From assembly GCA_963828075.1 (NCBI GenBank), contig CAWHDH010000007.1, positions 248,001 to 312,000 of the forward strand: 64,000 nt of DNA, given 5' to 3'. This DNA is from JACCYI01 sp963828075. Its GTDB lineage: Bacteria > Actinomycetota > Thermoleophilia > Solirubrobacterales > Solirubrobacteraceae. The notes under the pieces were generated by a model. The model was not told where the DNA came from. It ran no database searches and worked only from the letters and a program-made list of their open reading frames with translations. The translations under genes and the position numbers were made by a program. Numbering within the stretch: the first letter of the stretch is position 1; every line of letters starts with the position of its first letter. Below are positions 35,646 to 43,833 of the stretch, in pieces.

Positions 35646-35743
35646 GCCCTCACCCCTCCAGGCCGGTGGCGTCGTGCGGAGCGCCCACCGGCCTGGACTC
35701 GGCCGTGCGGCGCATCGCGGACGGGTCGGTCTACGCTCCGGGC

Positions 35744-36361
35744 ATGCGCGAGGTCGCCCCGGGGCTGTACGACTGGACCACCTTCCACGAGCGGATCGAG
35801 CGGTGGGTGCACTCGCACTACGACGCCCCCACGGGCACGCTGATCGACCCGCGGATCCCGGAGGAGGGCGTCGAGGCGGTCGGGGCCATCGCCGCGCCGG
35901 CGCGCATCGTCCTGACCAACCGCCACCACCTGCGTCACGCGGATCGCTTCGCGGCGGCCTACGGATGCGAGATCCTCTGCCACGAGGCGGGCCTGCACGA
36001 GTTCGAGGGCGGCGCGGTCGACGTGGGGGCCTTCGCGTTCGGCGACGAGCTGGCGCCGGGCGTCCGGGTCGTCGAAGTCGGCGCGCTCACGCCGGAGGAG
36101 GCGGCGCTGCATCTCGCGCGCGGACCGGGCTTCCTCGCGCTGGCCGACATCGTGGGGCTCGACGACGCCGGCGAGCTCGGCTACTTCGACGACTACCTGC
36201 TCGGCGACGACCCCGAGCAGGTCAAGCGCGACATGGACGCGGCGCTCGCGCGGCTGCTGGCGCAGGAGACGTTCGACGGGCTGCTGCTCGCCCACGGCGA
36301 CCCCTTCCCCACCGGCGGCCGCTCCGCGCTCGAGCGGTTCCTCGCCGGCCGTGGACGTTGA
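35744..36361 (+). CDS. Metallo-beta-lactamase-fold-like protein with altered metal motif
   Basis: 205 residues. The shape is that of a small MBL-fold hydrolase: EVAPGLYDWTTFHERIERWV at the start, IVLTNRHHLRHADRFAAAYG in place of the HxHxDH loop, FLALADIVGLDD and LLLAHGDPFPTGG near the end. Because NRHHLRHA does not preserve HxHxDH, hydrolase activity is doubtful or uses different ligands. It overlaps the flavin monooxygenase by 11 bp, so the pair is co-expressed. Family assignment is by overall pattern, not by a complete motif. Confidence 0.65.
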   Translation: MREVAPGLYDWTTFHERIERWVHSHYDAPTGTLIDPRIPEEGVEAVGAIAAPARIVLTNRHHLRHADRFAAAYGCEILCHEAGLHEFEGGAVDVGAFAFGDELAPGVRVVEVGALTPEEAALHLARGPGFLALADIVGLDDAGELGYFDDYLLGDDPEQVKRDMDAALARLLAQETFDGLLLAHGDPFPTGGRSALERFLAGRGR

Positions 36362-37826
36362 CGTCCTCATCGCCGGGCTGGGGCCGGTCGGGCAGCTGCT
36401 GTCCAACCTGCTCGGCGCGCGGGGGATCTCGGTCCTCGCCGTCGACCCGGCGCCGGGCCCATGCGACGTGCCGCGCTCGGCGACGACCGACGGCGAGGTG
36501 CTGCGGATCCTCCAGGGCGTGGGGCTGGACGCGGCGGTCGCCCCGCACCTCGCCGTGCAATCGCGGGTGTCGTTCGTCGCGGCCGACGGCCGCCGGCTCA
36601 CCCTGCTCGGCGACGGCGGCACGTTCGAGGGGCATCCCGCTCTGGCCGCCTGGCACCAGCCCGCCGTCGAGCGGGTCCTGTGCGCGGGCCTCGGCCGGTT
36701 CGCGTCGGTCGACGCCCGCTGGGGCGTGGGCGTGACCGGGCTCGATCCGGTCGCGGCGGGCGTCCGCGTGGGACTCGGCGCGGCGGATGTGCAGGCGAGG
36801 TGGGTGGTGGGCTGCGACGGCGCGCGCAGCGCCGTGCGCCGGTTGAGCGGGATCGGATTCGGCGGCGCGAGCTTCGCGCAGCCCTGGCTCGTGGTCGACG
36901 CCGAGGTCGACGCGCCGCCGGCCGGCCTCGACCACGTGCACTTCGTCGGCGATCCGCGGAGGCCCGCGGTCACGCTCCCGATGGGACCCGGCCGGCATCG
37001 CTGGGAGTTCATGTCGGGCGCGGGTGAGGACCGCGCCGCCCTCGCCGACCCGGCGGCGGTGCGCCGCCGGCTGGACGCGTGGACCGACGGGGCGGACGTC
37101 CGGGTCGGCCGCAGCGCCGTCTATGAGTTCCACGCCCGCCTCGCGGACCGCTGGCGGGCGGGCCGCGTGCTGCTCGCCGGCGATGCCGCGCACCTGATGC
37201 CGCCGTTCGCCGGTCAGGGCCTCGCCGCCGGCGCGCGCGACGTCGCCAACCTCGCCTGGAAGCTGGCCGCCGTGCTCGCCGGCGCCCCCGACCGGCTGCT
37301 CGACACCTACGAGGCCGAGCGCCGGCCCGAGGTGCGCGCCGCGACGCGGATCGCCGTCGCGTGGGGCGCCGTGCTGCAGACGCGCCGCCCGCGCCTCGCG
37401 CGCGGCCGGGACGCGGCGCTGTTCGCGCTCGACCCGACGCCCGCGGGCGACTGGCTGCGCGGCCGCGCCCGCCCGCGCCCGCGCGTCCGCCGCGGTTGCA
37501 TCGTGCGTGGCGCGCCGGGGGCCGGCGAGCGCTTCCCGCAGCCCTGGGTCGAGCGGGCCGGGCGGCGGGAGCGACTCGACGACGCGCTCGGACCCGGCTG
37601 GGCGCTCCTCGGCGACGCCGGCGGGCGCGGCGCCGCCGCCTGGCAGGCGCTCGGCGCGACGGTCCCCGCGATCGCGGATCCCGACGGCGCCGTCGGCTCC
37701 TGGCTCGCCGCACACCGATCCGACTGGGTGGCGCTGCGACCCGACCGGGTGGTGTTCGCGGCCGGGCGGACAGAGGCGGCCCCGGGGGCCGCCGAAGCAG
37801 CACGGGCATGGATCGGGGCGAGCTGA
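36351..37826 (+). CDS. FAD-dependent aromatic monooxygenase (MhpA/PheA class A type)
   Basis: 491 residues from GTG 36351. FAD site DVLIAGLGPVGQLLSNLLGA, the DG motif VVGCDGARSAVRR, and GRVLLAGDAAHLMPPFAGQG with the GD motif, followed by GARDVANLAWKLAAVLAG, define a class A flavoprotein hydroxylase. The C-terminal 120 residues form a thioredoxin-like domain of the kind seen in MhpA. It would hydroxylate a phenolic substrate with NAD(P)H and O2. It overlaps the MBL-like gene and is three bases from the GH3 gene. Confidence 0.88.
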   Translation: MDVDVLIAGLGPVGQLLSNLLGARGISVLAVDPAPGPCDVPRSATTDGEVLRILQGVGLDAAVAPHLAVQSRVSFVAADGRRLTLLGDGGTFEGHPALAAWHQPAVERVLCAGLGRFASVDARWGVGVTGLDPVAAGVRVGLGAADVQARWVVGCDGARSAVRRLSGIGFGGASFAQPWLVVDAEVDAPPAGLDHVHFVGDPRRPAVTLPMGPGRHRWEFMSGAGEDRAALADPAAVRRRLDAWTDGADVRVGRSAVYEFHARLADRWRAGRVLLAGDAAHLMPPFAGQGLAAGARDVANLAWKLAAVLAGAPDRLLDTYEAERRPEVRAATRIAVAWGAVLQTRRPRLARGRDAALFALDPTPAGDWLRGRARPRPRVRRGCIVRGAPGAGERFPQPWVERAGRRERLDDALGPGWALLGDAGGRGAAAWQALGATVPAIADPDGAVGSWLAAHRSDWVALRPDRVVFAAGRTEAAPGAAEAARAWIGAS

Positions 37827-37828
37827 CG

Positions 37829-39064
37829 ATGCCCCTTTCGCCCGCCGTGCGCCGGCGCCGCGCCGCGCTCGCCGTCGCCGCGGCGATCGCCGCGACGGCC
37901 GGGGCCGCGGTGGGTGCCGCCGGAGACCAGGACGGACGGCGCGACACCGCGGCCGGCCGAGCGGAGCCCCCGTCGAACCGGCCCGCCGGTGGACCGGCGA
38001 CAACGCGGGCGAGCGGCGGGGAGCCGGGTGGCCCCGCCACGGCAGCGGGGGCGGGTGGCCGCGAGGCGGGTGGCCCCGTCACGGAAGCAGGCGCGACCGG
38101 CCCCGAGGAGCGCGCCGCGCTCGCGCTCCAGCGCGACGTCGGGGCCCTCGTGATCCTGCGCTACAACGGCCCGTCGGTTCCGGGGTACGTCTCGCGCGCG
38201 CTGCGCCAGGGCCGCGCCGGCGGCGTGATCCTGTTCAGAGACAACCTCGTCGATCCCGCGCAACTACGGCGCATCACCGGGCAGATCGCCCGGGTCAGCG
38301 GCGGCCGTGCGCTGGTCATGACCGACCAGGAGGGCGGCGGCGTCCGTGTCGTGCCCTGGATCGGGCCGCGCCGCTCGCCCGCGCGCCAGCTCGCCGCGGG
38401 CGCGGTCGGTGCCTCTTCCCGCACCGCGGGGCGCGCGCTCGAGCGCGCCGGCATCGACATCACGCTGGCGCCCGTCGCCGACGTGCCGAGCGTCGCGGGC
38501 GCCGCGCTCGCCGGTCGCGCGTTCTCGAGCGATCCGGCCCGCGCTTCGAGCGCGGTCCGCACCGCGGTCAAGGCGTTCCGCGCGGGCGGCGTCGCGCCCA
38601 CCGTCAAGCACTTCCCGGGCCTGGGCGGCGCCCGGCGCAACACCGACGACGCGTCCGTGACGATTCCCGGCCGGCCCGAGCTGCGCCCGTTCCGATCGGC
38701 GATCGCGGCCGGCGCACCGCTCGTGATGCTCTCGCACGCGCGCTACCCGGCGCTCGACCCCGATCGCATCGCGTCGCAGTCGCGGCGCGTCGTCGAGGGC
38801 CTCCTGCGCCGCGACCTCGGGTTCGACGGCGTGGTGATCACCGACTCCCTCGAGGCGGCGGCGGCGCTGAAGGAGGCGCCGGTGAACATCGGGGCCGAGC
38901 GGTCCCTGCGCGCCGGTGCCGACCTCCTGCTGACGACCGGCCCGGGCTCAGCGATCCACGTCTATCGCCGCGTCCTCGCCGTCGCGCGCCGGTCGCCCGC
39001 GTTCGCCGGGCGGGTCCATCGCGCCGCCGAGCGCGTCCGCGCGCTGCGGCGCTCGCTGCGCTGA
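37829..39064 (+). CDS. Exported glycoside hydrolase family 3 (NagZ-like)
   Basis: 411 residues from ATG 37829 (another ATG at 37808 would overlap the monooxygenase). An N-terminal signal/anchor is followed by a 70-residue Gly/Ala/Thr-rich linker. The GH3 domain shows RAGGVILFRDNL, VMTDQEGGGVRVV, TLAPVADVPSV, PTVKHFPGLGGARRNTDDAS and the nucleophile region VVITDSLEAAAAL. NagZ has KHFPGHGxxxxDSH; here the DSH His-Asp dyad is replaced (NTDDA), so it may not be a true beta-N-acetylglucosaminidase. It probably acts on glycan outside the membrane. Confidence 0.85.
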   Translation: MPLSPAVRRRRAALAVAAAIAATAGAAVGAAGDQDGRRDTAAGRAEPPSNRPAGGPATTRASGGEPGGPATAAGAGGREAGGPVTEAGATGPEERAALALQRDVGALVILRYNGPSVPGYVSRALRQGRAGGVILFRDNLVDPAQLRRITGQIARVSGGRALVMTDQEGGGVRVVPWIGPRRSPARQLAAGAVGASSRTAGRALERAGIDITLAPVADVPSVAGAALAGRAFSSDPARASSAVRTAVKAFRAGGVAPTVKHFPGLGGARRNTDDASVTIPGRPELRPFRSAIAAGAPLVMLSHARYPALDPDRIASQSRRVVEGLLRRDLGFDGVVITDSLEAAAALKEAPVNIGAERSLRAGADLLLTTGPGSAIHVYRRVLAVARRSPAFAGRVHRAAERVRALRRSLR

Positions 39065-39093
39065 GCCGCGGGACCGCAACTAGACTCGTCGGC

Positions 39094-39741
39094 ATGGACG
39101 TCATCGTCGCCGGCGGGCACGGGCAGATCGGTCGGCTGCTGCTCGAGCGGCTCGCCGCGCGCGGGGACCGCGCCCGCGGACTGATCCGCAACCCCGACCA
39201 CGCCGCCGACCTCGAGCGCGTCGGCGCCGAGGCGATCGTCTGCGACCTCGAGACGCAGGATCCGGCGCCGCACCTGGCGGGCGCCGACGCGGTCGTCTTC
39301 GCCGCGGGCGCCGGGCCGGGAAGCGGGCCGGAGCGCAAGCGAGCGGTCGACTACGGCGGCGCGGTCAAGCTGATCGAGGCCGCCCAGGCGCTCGGCGTCG
39401 CCCGCTACGTGATGGTCTCGTCGATGGGCGCCGAGAATCCCGCGGCGGCGCCCGAGGCGATGCGCCCGTACCAGCAGGCCAAGCACGACGCCGACATCGC
39501 CCTCCAGACGAGCGGCCTCGCGTACACCATCGTGCGCCCCGGTCGGCTGACCGACGACCCGCCGACGGGCCGGATCGAGGCCGCGCCGACGCTCGGCCGC
39601 CGCGGGGCGATCACCCGCGCCGACGTCGCCCACGTGCTCGAGGTGGTGCTCGACGCGCCGATCACCACCGGCCTCACGTTCGAGGTGCTCGAAGGCGACA
39701 CGCCCGTCGCCTCGGCGATCGCCGGCCTGCCGGCGTCGTAG
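39094..39741 (+). CDS. NAD(P)-binding SDR-type protein (YwnB/HscB-like reductase)
   Basis: 215 residues. Rossmann site DVIVAGGHGQIGRLLLERLA, VVFAAGAGPGSGP, YVMVSSMGAENP, then YQQAKHDADIALQTSGLAYT and IVRPGRLTD; the final helix and strand read TFEVLEGDTPV. This is the layout of small atypical SDR proteins that bind NAD(P)H and lack the YxxxK active site. The substrate is unknown. It ends three bases before the VTT gene start. Confidence 0.85.
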   Translation: MDVIVAGGHGQIGRLLLERLAARGDRARGLIRNPDHAADLERVGAEAIVCDLETQDPAPHLAGADAVVFAAGAGPGSGPERKRAVDYGGAVKLIEAAQALGVARYVMVSSMGAENPAAAPEAMRPYQQAKHDADIALQTSGLAYTIVRPGRLTDDPPTGRIEAAPTLGRRGAITRADVAHVLEVVLDAPITTGLTFEVLEGDTPVASAIAGLPAS

Positions 39742-39743
39742 CG

Positions 39744-40385
39744 GTGCTCTCGCCGAAGGCCCGGCTCGCCGCGCTGTGGCTCGGCCTCGCCGCCGCGCTG
39801 GTCGCCTTCTACGGCGCCGACCTGTTGAGCGTCGCCGAGGTGCGAGCGTGGGTCGAGCCGTTCGGCGCCGCCGGGCCGCTCGTCTACGTCGCCCTCGCCG
39901 CGGTCCTCGGTTGCCTGCTGGTCCCCGGCCCGCTGCTCGCGGGCGTGAGCGGCCTGCTGTTCGGGCCGCTCGTCGGGACCGTCGTGACGGTGGCGGCGTC
40001 GGTCGCGAGCGCCGTCGTCTCGCTACTCGCCGGCCGAGCGGTCGGCCGCCAGGGGATGGCCGAGGTCTCCGGCCCGCGGCTCGAGGCGCTCACCGAGCGG
40101 CTCGAGCGCCACGGGACGGCGGCGGTGATCGTGCAGCGGCTCGCGCCCGGCCTGCCCGACGCGCCGTTCTCCTACCTCGCGGGGACGCTGCGGATCCGCC
40201 CCGGGCAGATCGCGCTCGGCACGCTGATCGGCTCGGCGCCGCGCGGCTTCTCGTACACGGCACTCGGCGGCTCGCTCGACGACCTGACCTCCCCGATCGC
40301 CCTCGCCGCGCTGGCGGTCGGCGCCCTCACCGCCGTCGTCGGCGCCGAGCTCGCCCGCCGCGCCCTGCGGCGCGAGCGGGCGTGA
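39744..40385 (+). CDS. TVP38/TMEM64-type VTT-domain membrane protein
   Basis: 213 residues from GTG 39744 with about five hydrophobic helices. VTT features: GPLVYVALAAVLGCLLVPGP, SGLLFGPLVGTVVTVAASV, then RLAPGLPDAPFSYLAGTLRI and a Gly-rich ALGGSLDDL near the C-terminus. DedA/VTT proteins are thought to move lipids across the membrane. It is probably co-transcribed with the SDR gene and is convergent with the FG-GAP/vWA gene, 12 bp away. Confidence 0.88.
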   Translation: MLSPKARLAALWLGLAAALVAFYGADLLSVAEVRAWVEPFGAAGPLVYVALAAVLGCLLVPGPLLAGVSGLLFGPLVGTVVTVAASVASAVVSLLAGRAVGRQGMAEVSGPRLEALTERLERHGTAAVIVQRLAPGLPDAPFSYLAGTLRIRPGQIALGTLIGSAPRGFSYTALGGSLDDLTSPIALAALAVGALTAVVGAELARRALRRERA

Positions 40386-40397
40386 CCGGGCCGGGCG

Positions 40398-42962
40398 TCA
40401 CCGCCGGCGTCGGCTCTCGGCGACCTGGGTGATGACCCGCTCGGACCCGCGCCCCTTCAGGGTGCGCGCGTGGATGCGGAACCGCAGGCGTCCCTCCTTG
40501 ATCCCGGTGACCCGGAACGTGGCGTAGGACTCGCCCCGCGCCCCGGTGATCGCGACGCTTCCCAGCTCGGCGCGGCCGCGACTCGAGAACACGCGCGCCA
40601 GCCGGCGCTTGGAGAAGCGCGCGACGGACTCGCCGCCGCCGTCGACGTACTCGATCTCAGAGACGATGAACTCGTCCTGCGGGTCGTCCCAGGAGACCGT
40701 CACGTCCGACGAGTTGGTGCCGTCGCCGAGCGCCTCGGAGTGCTGCTCGGACTGCCCGTCGTCGGTCACGACGTCCTCGAACGTCGACAGGTCGGTGTCG
40801 CAGTTCAGGCGAGAGTCGATCGCGTTGAGCACCGGCTGGAGCTCCTCGGCGCCGACGCTCGGGTAGTAGGTGCCGCCGGTCTGATCGGCGATCCGCTGCA
40901 GGCGGCGCGCATCGACGCCGCGCCGCCCGATCCCGAGGCCGATCACGAACGTCTTGGGCCCAGTGCGGTGCAGCCCCGCGTACTCGCCCTCGTTGTGCGC
41001 GCCGTCGGTGAGGAAGATGCGGGCTCGGGCGGTCGGGTTCTGCGCGATCGCCGCCTCGAAGCCGGCGTTGTAGTTCGTCGAGCCGTGGTCGGCCTGGATG
41101 CGCTCGTCGACCAGCGCGAGCAGACGGTCGCGCTCCGCGGCGAACGCCTGGCCGCCGATCGTCAGCGGGAAGAACAGCTCCGCCGCCTCGGTGCCGAACT
41201 CGACGGCGCCGAGCTGCTCACCGGAATTGCGCGGCTTGGTGAGCAGGATCTTCAGCGCGCGGGCGCGCAGCGACAGCGGATCGGTGTCGGACATCGAGCC
41301 CGAGTCGTCGATGATCGCCTCGACGTTGCTCGCGGCGCGGCAGTGGTCGAGGTCGACCTCCTCGTCGGCTCCCGGATCGGGTGGGAGGGGCGGCTCGGGC
41401 CTGGGCGGCTCCGGGCCGAGCACGATCGTGGCCGCGCCCGCCCGCTCACGCTGGCGCGGCGACGCGTAGAGCGACCCGACGAACACCTCGGTGCGCTTGT
41501 CGCCGGTGAGGTCGCCCAGCCCGGCGGAGGAGCGACCCGCGTAGTCGTCGGCGGCCGCGCCGGCGAGCCGTACGCCCGCGTTGCCCAGCAGCGACAGGTC
41601 GACGGCCGCGAGCCTCTCGGCGCCGAAGACGACGTACGCGGCGCCCGCGTCGCGACGCTCGAGCGGATCGGCGAACGGCGCTCCGACGACCACGTCGGGC
41701 CGCCCGTCGCCGTTGTAATCGCCCACGCCGCTCACCGTCGCGCCGACCTGGTCGCCCGCGGCGGCGCCGGCGATGTCGACGACCCCCGGAGCCTTGGCGA
41801 TCTCCGTCGTGCCACCGCCGCCGGCGCGGCCGGGGACGAGATAGACGTGGCCGGCGTCGATGCGCTCGCCGACGTCGGCGAGCTGGCCGGCGATGCCGAG
41901 GTCGGCACGGCCGTCGCCGTCGAGATCTCCCACCGCCGCGACCGACCCGCCGGCGACCTCACCGGGCGCCCCGCGCAGCGCGTAGCCGCCCTCGCCCAGC
42001 GCGCCGAGGTTGACCGGCTCGGGTCCGGCCTTGCCGTAGACGACGTACGCCGCGCCGTCGAAGGTCGACTTCGGGCGGGTGAACGGCGCCCCGATCAGGA
42101 TCTCCGGCAGCCCGTCGCCCGTCGAGTCCGGCACGCTCGCGACCGACCAGCCGGCGAGGCCGGGGACGCTCGCGTCGATGCGGAAGCCGCCGGCGCCGAG
42201 GCCGGAGCCATCGATGGCGCCGGCGCCGGCGGGGGTGAAGACGACGAGCGCGGTGCCGGTGTCGATGCCGTCGAGGCCCTCCGCCGTCGCCGCGTCGGAG
42301 CGGGGCGCGCCGAGGATGAGGTCGCGGCGGCCGTCGCCGTTGAGGTCGGGCGAGGACGCGACCGAGAAGCCGAGCTGGTCGCCGGCGACCGGGCCGCTGA
42401 CGGCGATCCCGCGGTCGCCGAGCGCGGCGAGATCGACGGGGTCAGAGCTCTTGGCGCCGAAGACGACATACGCCGCGCCCGCGTCCGGCCGGCCGGCCGG
42501 GTCGGCGAGGCGCGCGCCGACGAGCACGTCGCCGAGGCCGTCGCCGTTGATGTCGCCGGCCGCGGCGACGTCGAAACCGGCCTCGTCACCGGCGGCCGCG
42601 CCGTCGATCCGGAAGCCGCCCGCGCCGAGCCCGCCCAGGTCGATCGAGCCGGGGCGCGGGCCGGGGGCGACCGGGTCGCCGAACACGACCCAGGCGGCAC
42701 CGGCGTCCTTGCGGCCGGCGCCGTCGAACAGGGCGCCGCCGATGACGACGTCGGTGGCGCCGTCGCCGTTGACGTCGCCCGCCGGGGCGACCGAGAAGCC
42801 CGCCCGGGTCCCCGCCGACGGCCCGTCGAAGCGGATGTCGGAGTCGGTCGCGAGGTCGAGCGTTCCGGTCAGCGGCAGCGGCGCCGCCCCTGCCGTCGCG
42901 GCGCCCGCAAGCAGGCCCGCGGCCGTGATGACGCCCAGCGCCAGCAGCCCTCGTGTGCGCAT
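40398..42962 (-). CDS. Secreted seven-repeat FG-GAP beta-propeller fused to a vWA domain
   Basis: 854 residues from ATG 42962, with a signal peptide (ALGVITAAGLLAGAATAGAA). Seven FG-GAP repeats span residues about 60-490: GDVNGDGATDVVIGG, GDINGDGLGDVLVGA, DLNGDGRRDLILGA, DSTGDGLPEILIGA, GDLDGDGRADLGIAG, GDYNGDGRPDVVVGA and GDLTGDKRTEVFVGS. A Pro-rich linker (RPEPPLPPDP) follows. The vWA domain at about 545-720 has the MIDAS in AIIDDSGSMSD, a Thr-Asn site in HGSTNYN and IFLTDGAH. The C-terminus is beta-rich. Seven propeller blades plus a MIDAS vWA domain is the head architecture of integrin alpha with an I domain, though here they are in series. Predicted surface adhesin. Confidence 0.9.
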   Translation of the reverse strand: MRTRGLLALGVITAAGLLAGAATAGAAPLPLTGTLDLATDSDIRFDGPSAGTRAGFSVAPAGDVNGDGATDVVIGGALFDGAGRKDAGAAWVVFGDPVAPGPRPGSIDLGGLGAGGFRIDGAAAGDEAGFDVAAAGDINGDGLGDVLVGARLADPAGRPDAGAAYVVFGAKSSDPVDLAALGDRGIAVSGPVAGDQLGFSVASSPDLNGDGRRDLILGAPRSDAATAEGLDGIDTGTALVVFTPAGAGAIDGSGLGAGGFRIDASVPGLAGWSVASVPDSTGDGLPEILIGAPFTRPKSTFDGAAYVVYGKAGPEPVNLGALGEGGYALRGAPGEVAGGSVAAVGDLDGDGRADLGIAGQLADVGERIDAGHVYLVPGRAGGGGTTEIAKAPGVVDIAGAAAGDQVGATVSGVGDYNGDGRPDVVVGAPFADPLERRDAGAAYVVFGAERLAAVDLSLLGNAGVRLAGAAADDYAGRSSAGLGDLTGDKRTEVFVGSLYASPRQRERAGAATIVLGPEPPRPEPPLPPDPGADEEVDLDHCRAASNVEAIIDDSGSMSDTDPLSLRARALKILLTKPRNSGEQLGAVEFGTEAAELFFPLTIGGQAFAAERDRLLALVDERIQADHGSTNYNAGFEAAIAQNPTARARIFLTDGAHNEGEYAGLHRTGPKTFVIGLGIGRRGVDARRLQRIADQTGGTYYPSVGAEELQPVLNAIDSRLNCDTDLSTFEDVVTDDGQSEQHSEALGDGTNSSDVTVSWDDPQDEFIVSEIEYVDGGGESVARFSKRRLARVFSSRGRAELGSVAITGARGESYATFRVTGIKEGRLRFRIHARTLKGRGSERVITQVAESRRRR

Positions 42963-43030
42963 CCTGTTCCCTTCGCTCGGACGTGTGCCCAGTCGACGGG
43001 GAGCCCGCCGGGAAGTTGCGCGGGTGCCTC

Positions 43031-43222
43031 TCAGCGTCTGCTGGAGGACTCCTCGCCGACGGGCGTGAATCCGGCGCACCGCAGCACCGGGAGCCGGGGG
43101 TATTTCGGGTAGGCCGGCTCGTCGCGCGAGCGCTCGCAGAGCGAGAACGTCGACCCGCGGGTGTTGGAGACGAGCCGCTGGTGGACGCAGGCGTCGCAGA
43201 GGCCGGCGGGCGGCCGCGCCAT
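43031..43222 (-). CDS. Small four-cysteine zinc-ribbon-like protein
   Basis: 63 residues. LCDACVHQRLVSNTRGSTFS, then LCERSRDEPAYPKYPRLPVL and RCAGF. Four Cys (CxxC, C, C) and the PKYPRLPVL core form a small conserved protein I have seen in many actinobacteria without assigned function. It lies 9 bp downstream of the next gene on the same strand. Confidence 0.7.
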   Translation of the reverse strand: MARPPAGLCDACVHQRLVSNTRGSTFSLCERSRDEPAYPKYPRLPVLRCAGFTPVGEESSSRR

Positions 43223-43231
43223 CCGTCAGCG

Positions 43232-43528
43232 CTAGATCGGCCGGTGCCCGAGCCGGGCGAGCTCCTGATGGAGCTCGGCGACGCGGAGCTTGACCGGGTC
43301 GTCCTCGGGGCGGGCGTGGACCAGGCCCCACATCGCGTCGGCGGCCTGCTCGGCGGTCTCCGGCGTCGCCCGGGCGCGCATCTGCTCGACCAGCGCCAGC
43401 TCGAGGCGCTCGATCTTCTGCTCCGCGGTGCCTTCGCCCAGCTGCGGGAACGGGACGCCGCGGAGGTGGTCCTCCCAGGCGCCCTTGACCATGGCGAAGC
43501 GGTTGCGCAGGGCGATCGGGTTGGTCAT
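43232..43528 (-). CDS. Small helical protein of unknown function
   Basis: 98 residues: MTNPIALRNRFAMVKGAWED, HLRGVPFPQLGEGTAEQKIE, then a long helical stretch rich in Glu, Ala and Arg (ALVEQMRARATPETAEQAAD). No membrane segment or known motif. The start is 16 bp from the left arm of a large inverted repeat. It is probably co-transcribed with the four-Cys protein. Confidence 0.65.
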   Translation of the reverse strand: MTNPIALRNRFAMVKGAWEDHLRGVPFPQLGEGTAEQKIERLELALVEQMRARATPETAEQAADAMWGLVHARPEDDPVKLRVAELHQELARLGHRPI

Positions 43529-43543
43529 TCGGGCGCGAGTCTA

Positions 43544-43690
43544 GTGACGTCGTCCAGAGCCCGAGCGCCAGCGAAGGGCGGCCGGACGAAACCCCTCAAT
43601 CCTGAGACTGCATGGGCGCTGAGAGAGCCGCCGCTAACCCGGTTTCGCCCGGCCACCCTTCGCTGGCGCTCGGGTTCTGGGCGACGTTAC
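43544..43690. repeat. 50-bp inverted repeat with 47-base loop
   Basis: The left arm 43544-43593 and right arm 43641-43690 are inverted copies matching at 45 of 50 positions. All five differences are transitions, so they leave G-T pairs on one strand or the other and the hairpin would still fold. The loop is 43594-43640. Both arms lie outside genes in the 305-bp gap between two divergent genes. The right arm belongs to the tandem array listed next. Confidence 0.85.
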
Positions 43691-43824
43691 GCGCCCGGCC
43701 ACCCTTCGCTGGCGCTCGGGTTCTGGGCGACGTTACGCGCCCGGCCACCCTTCGCTCCGCTCGCGTTCTGGCGACGTCACGCGCCCGGCGGCCCCCCGCT
43801 CCGCTCGGGTTTGGGCGACGTTAC
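43646..43824 (+). repeat. Tandem array of four 46-bp units
   Basis: Units start at 43646, 43692, 43738 and 43782. The first two are identical over 46 bp; the third (44 bp) and fourth (43 bp) are diverged. Each unit begins CGCCCGGCC and ends GGCGACGTTAC or similar. The array ends ten bases before the GTG of the ABC exporter gene. There are no spacers, so it is not a CRISPR array. Units could act as repeated binding sites or be by-products of replication slippage on the hairpin arm. Confidence 0.9.
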
Positions 43825-43833
43825 AGTAATTGC

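Noticed and set aside
43646..43824. CRISPR-like array
   Set aside because: The units are directly abutting with no unique spacers, diverge along the array, and no cas gene is present.
43612..43833. N-terminal extension of the ABC exporter through the 46-bp repeats
   Set aside because: The extension only translates the repeat units (Arg/Pro/Ala-rich) and has no similarity to exporters, whose helices begin right after GTG 43834.
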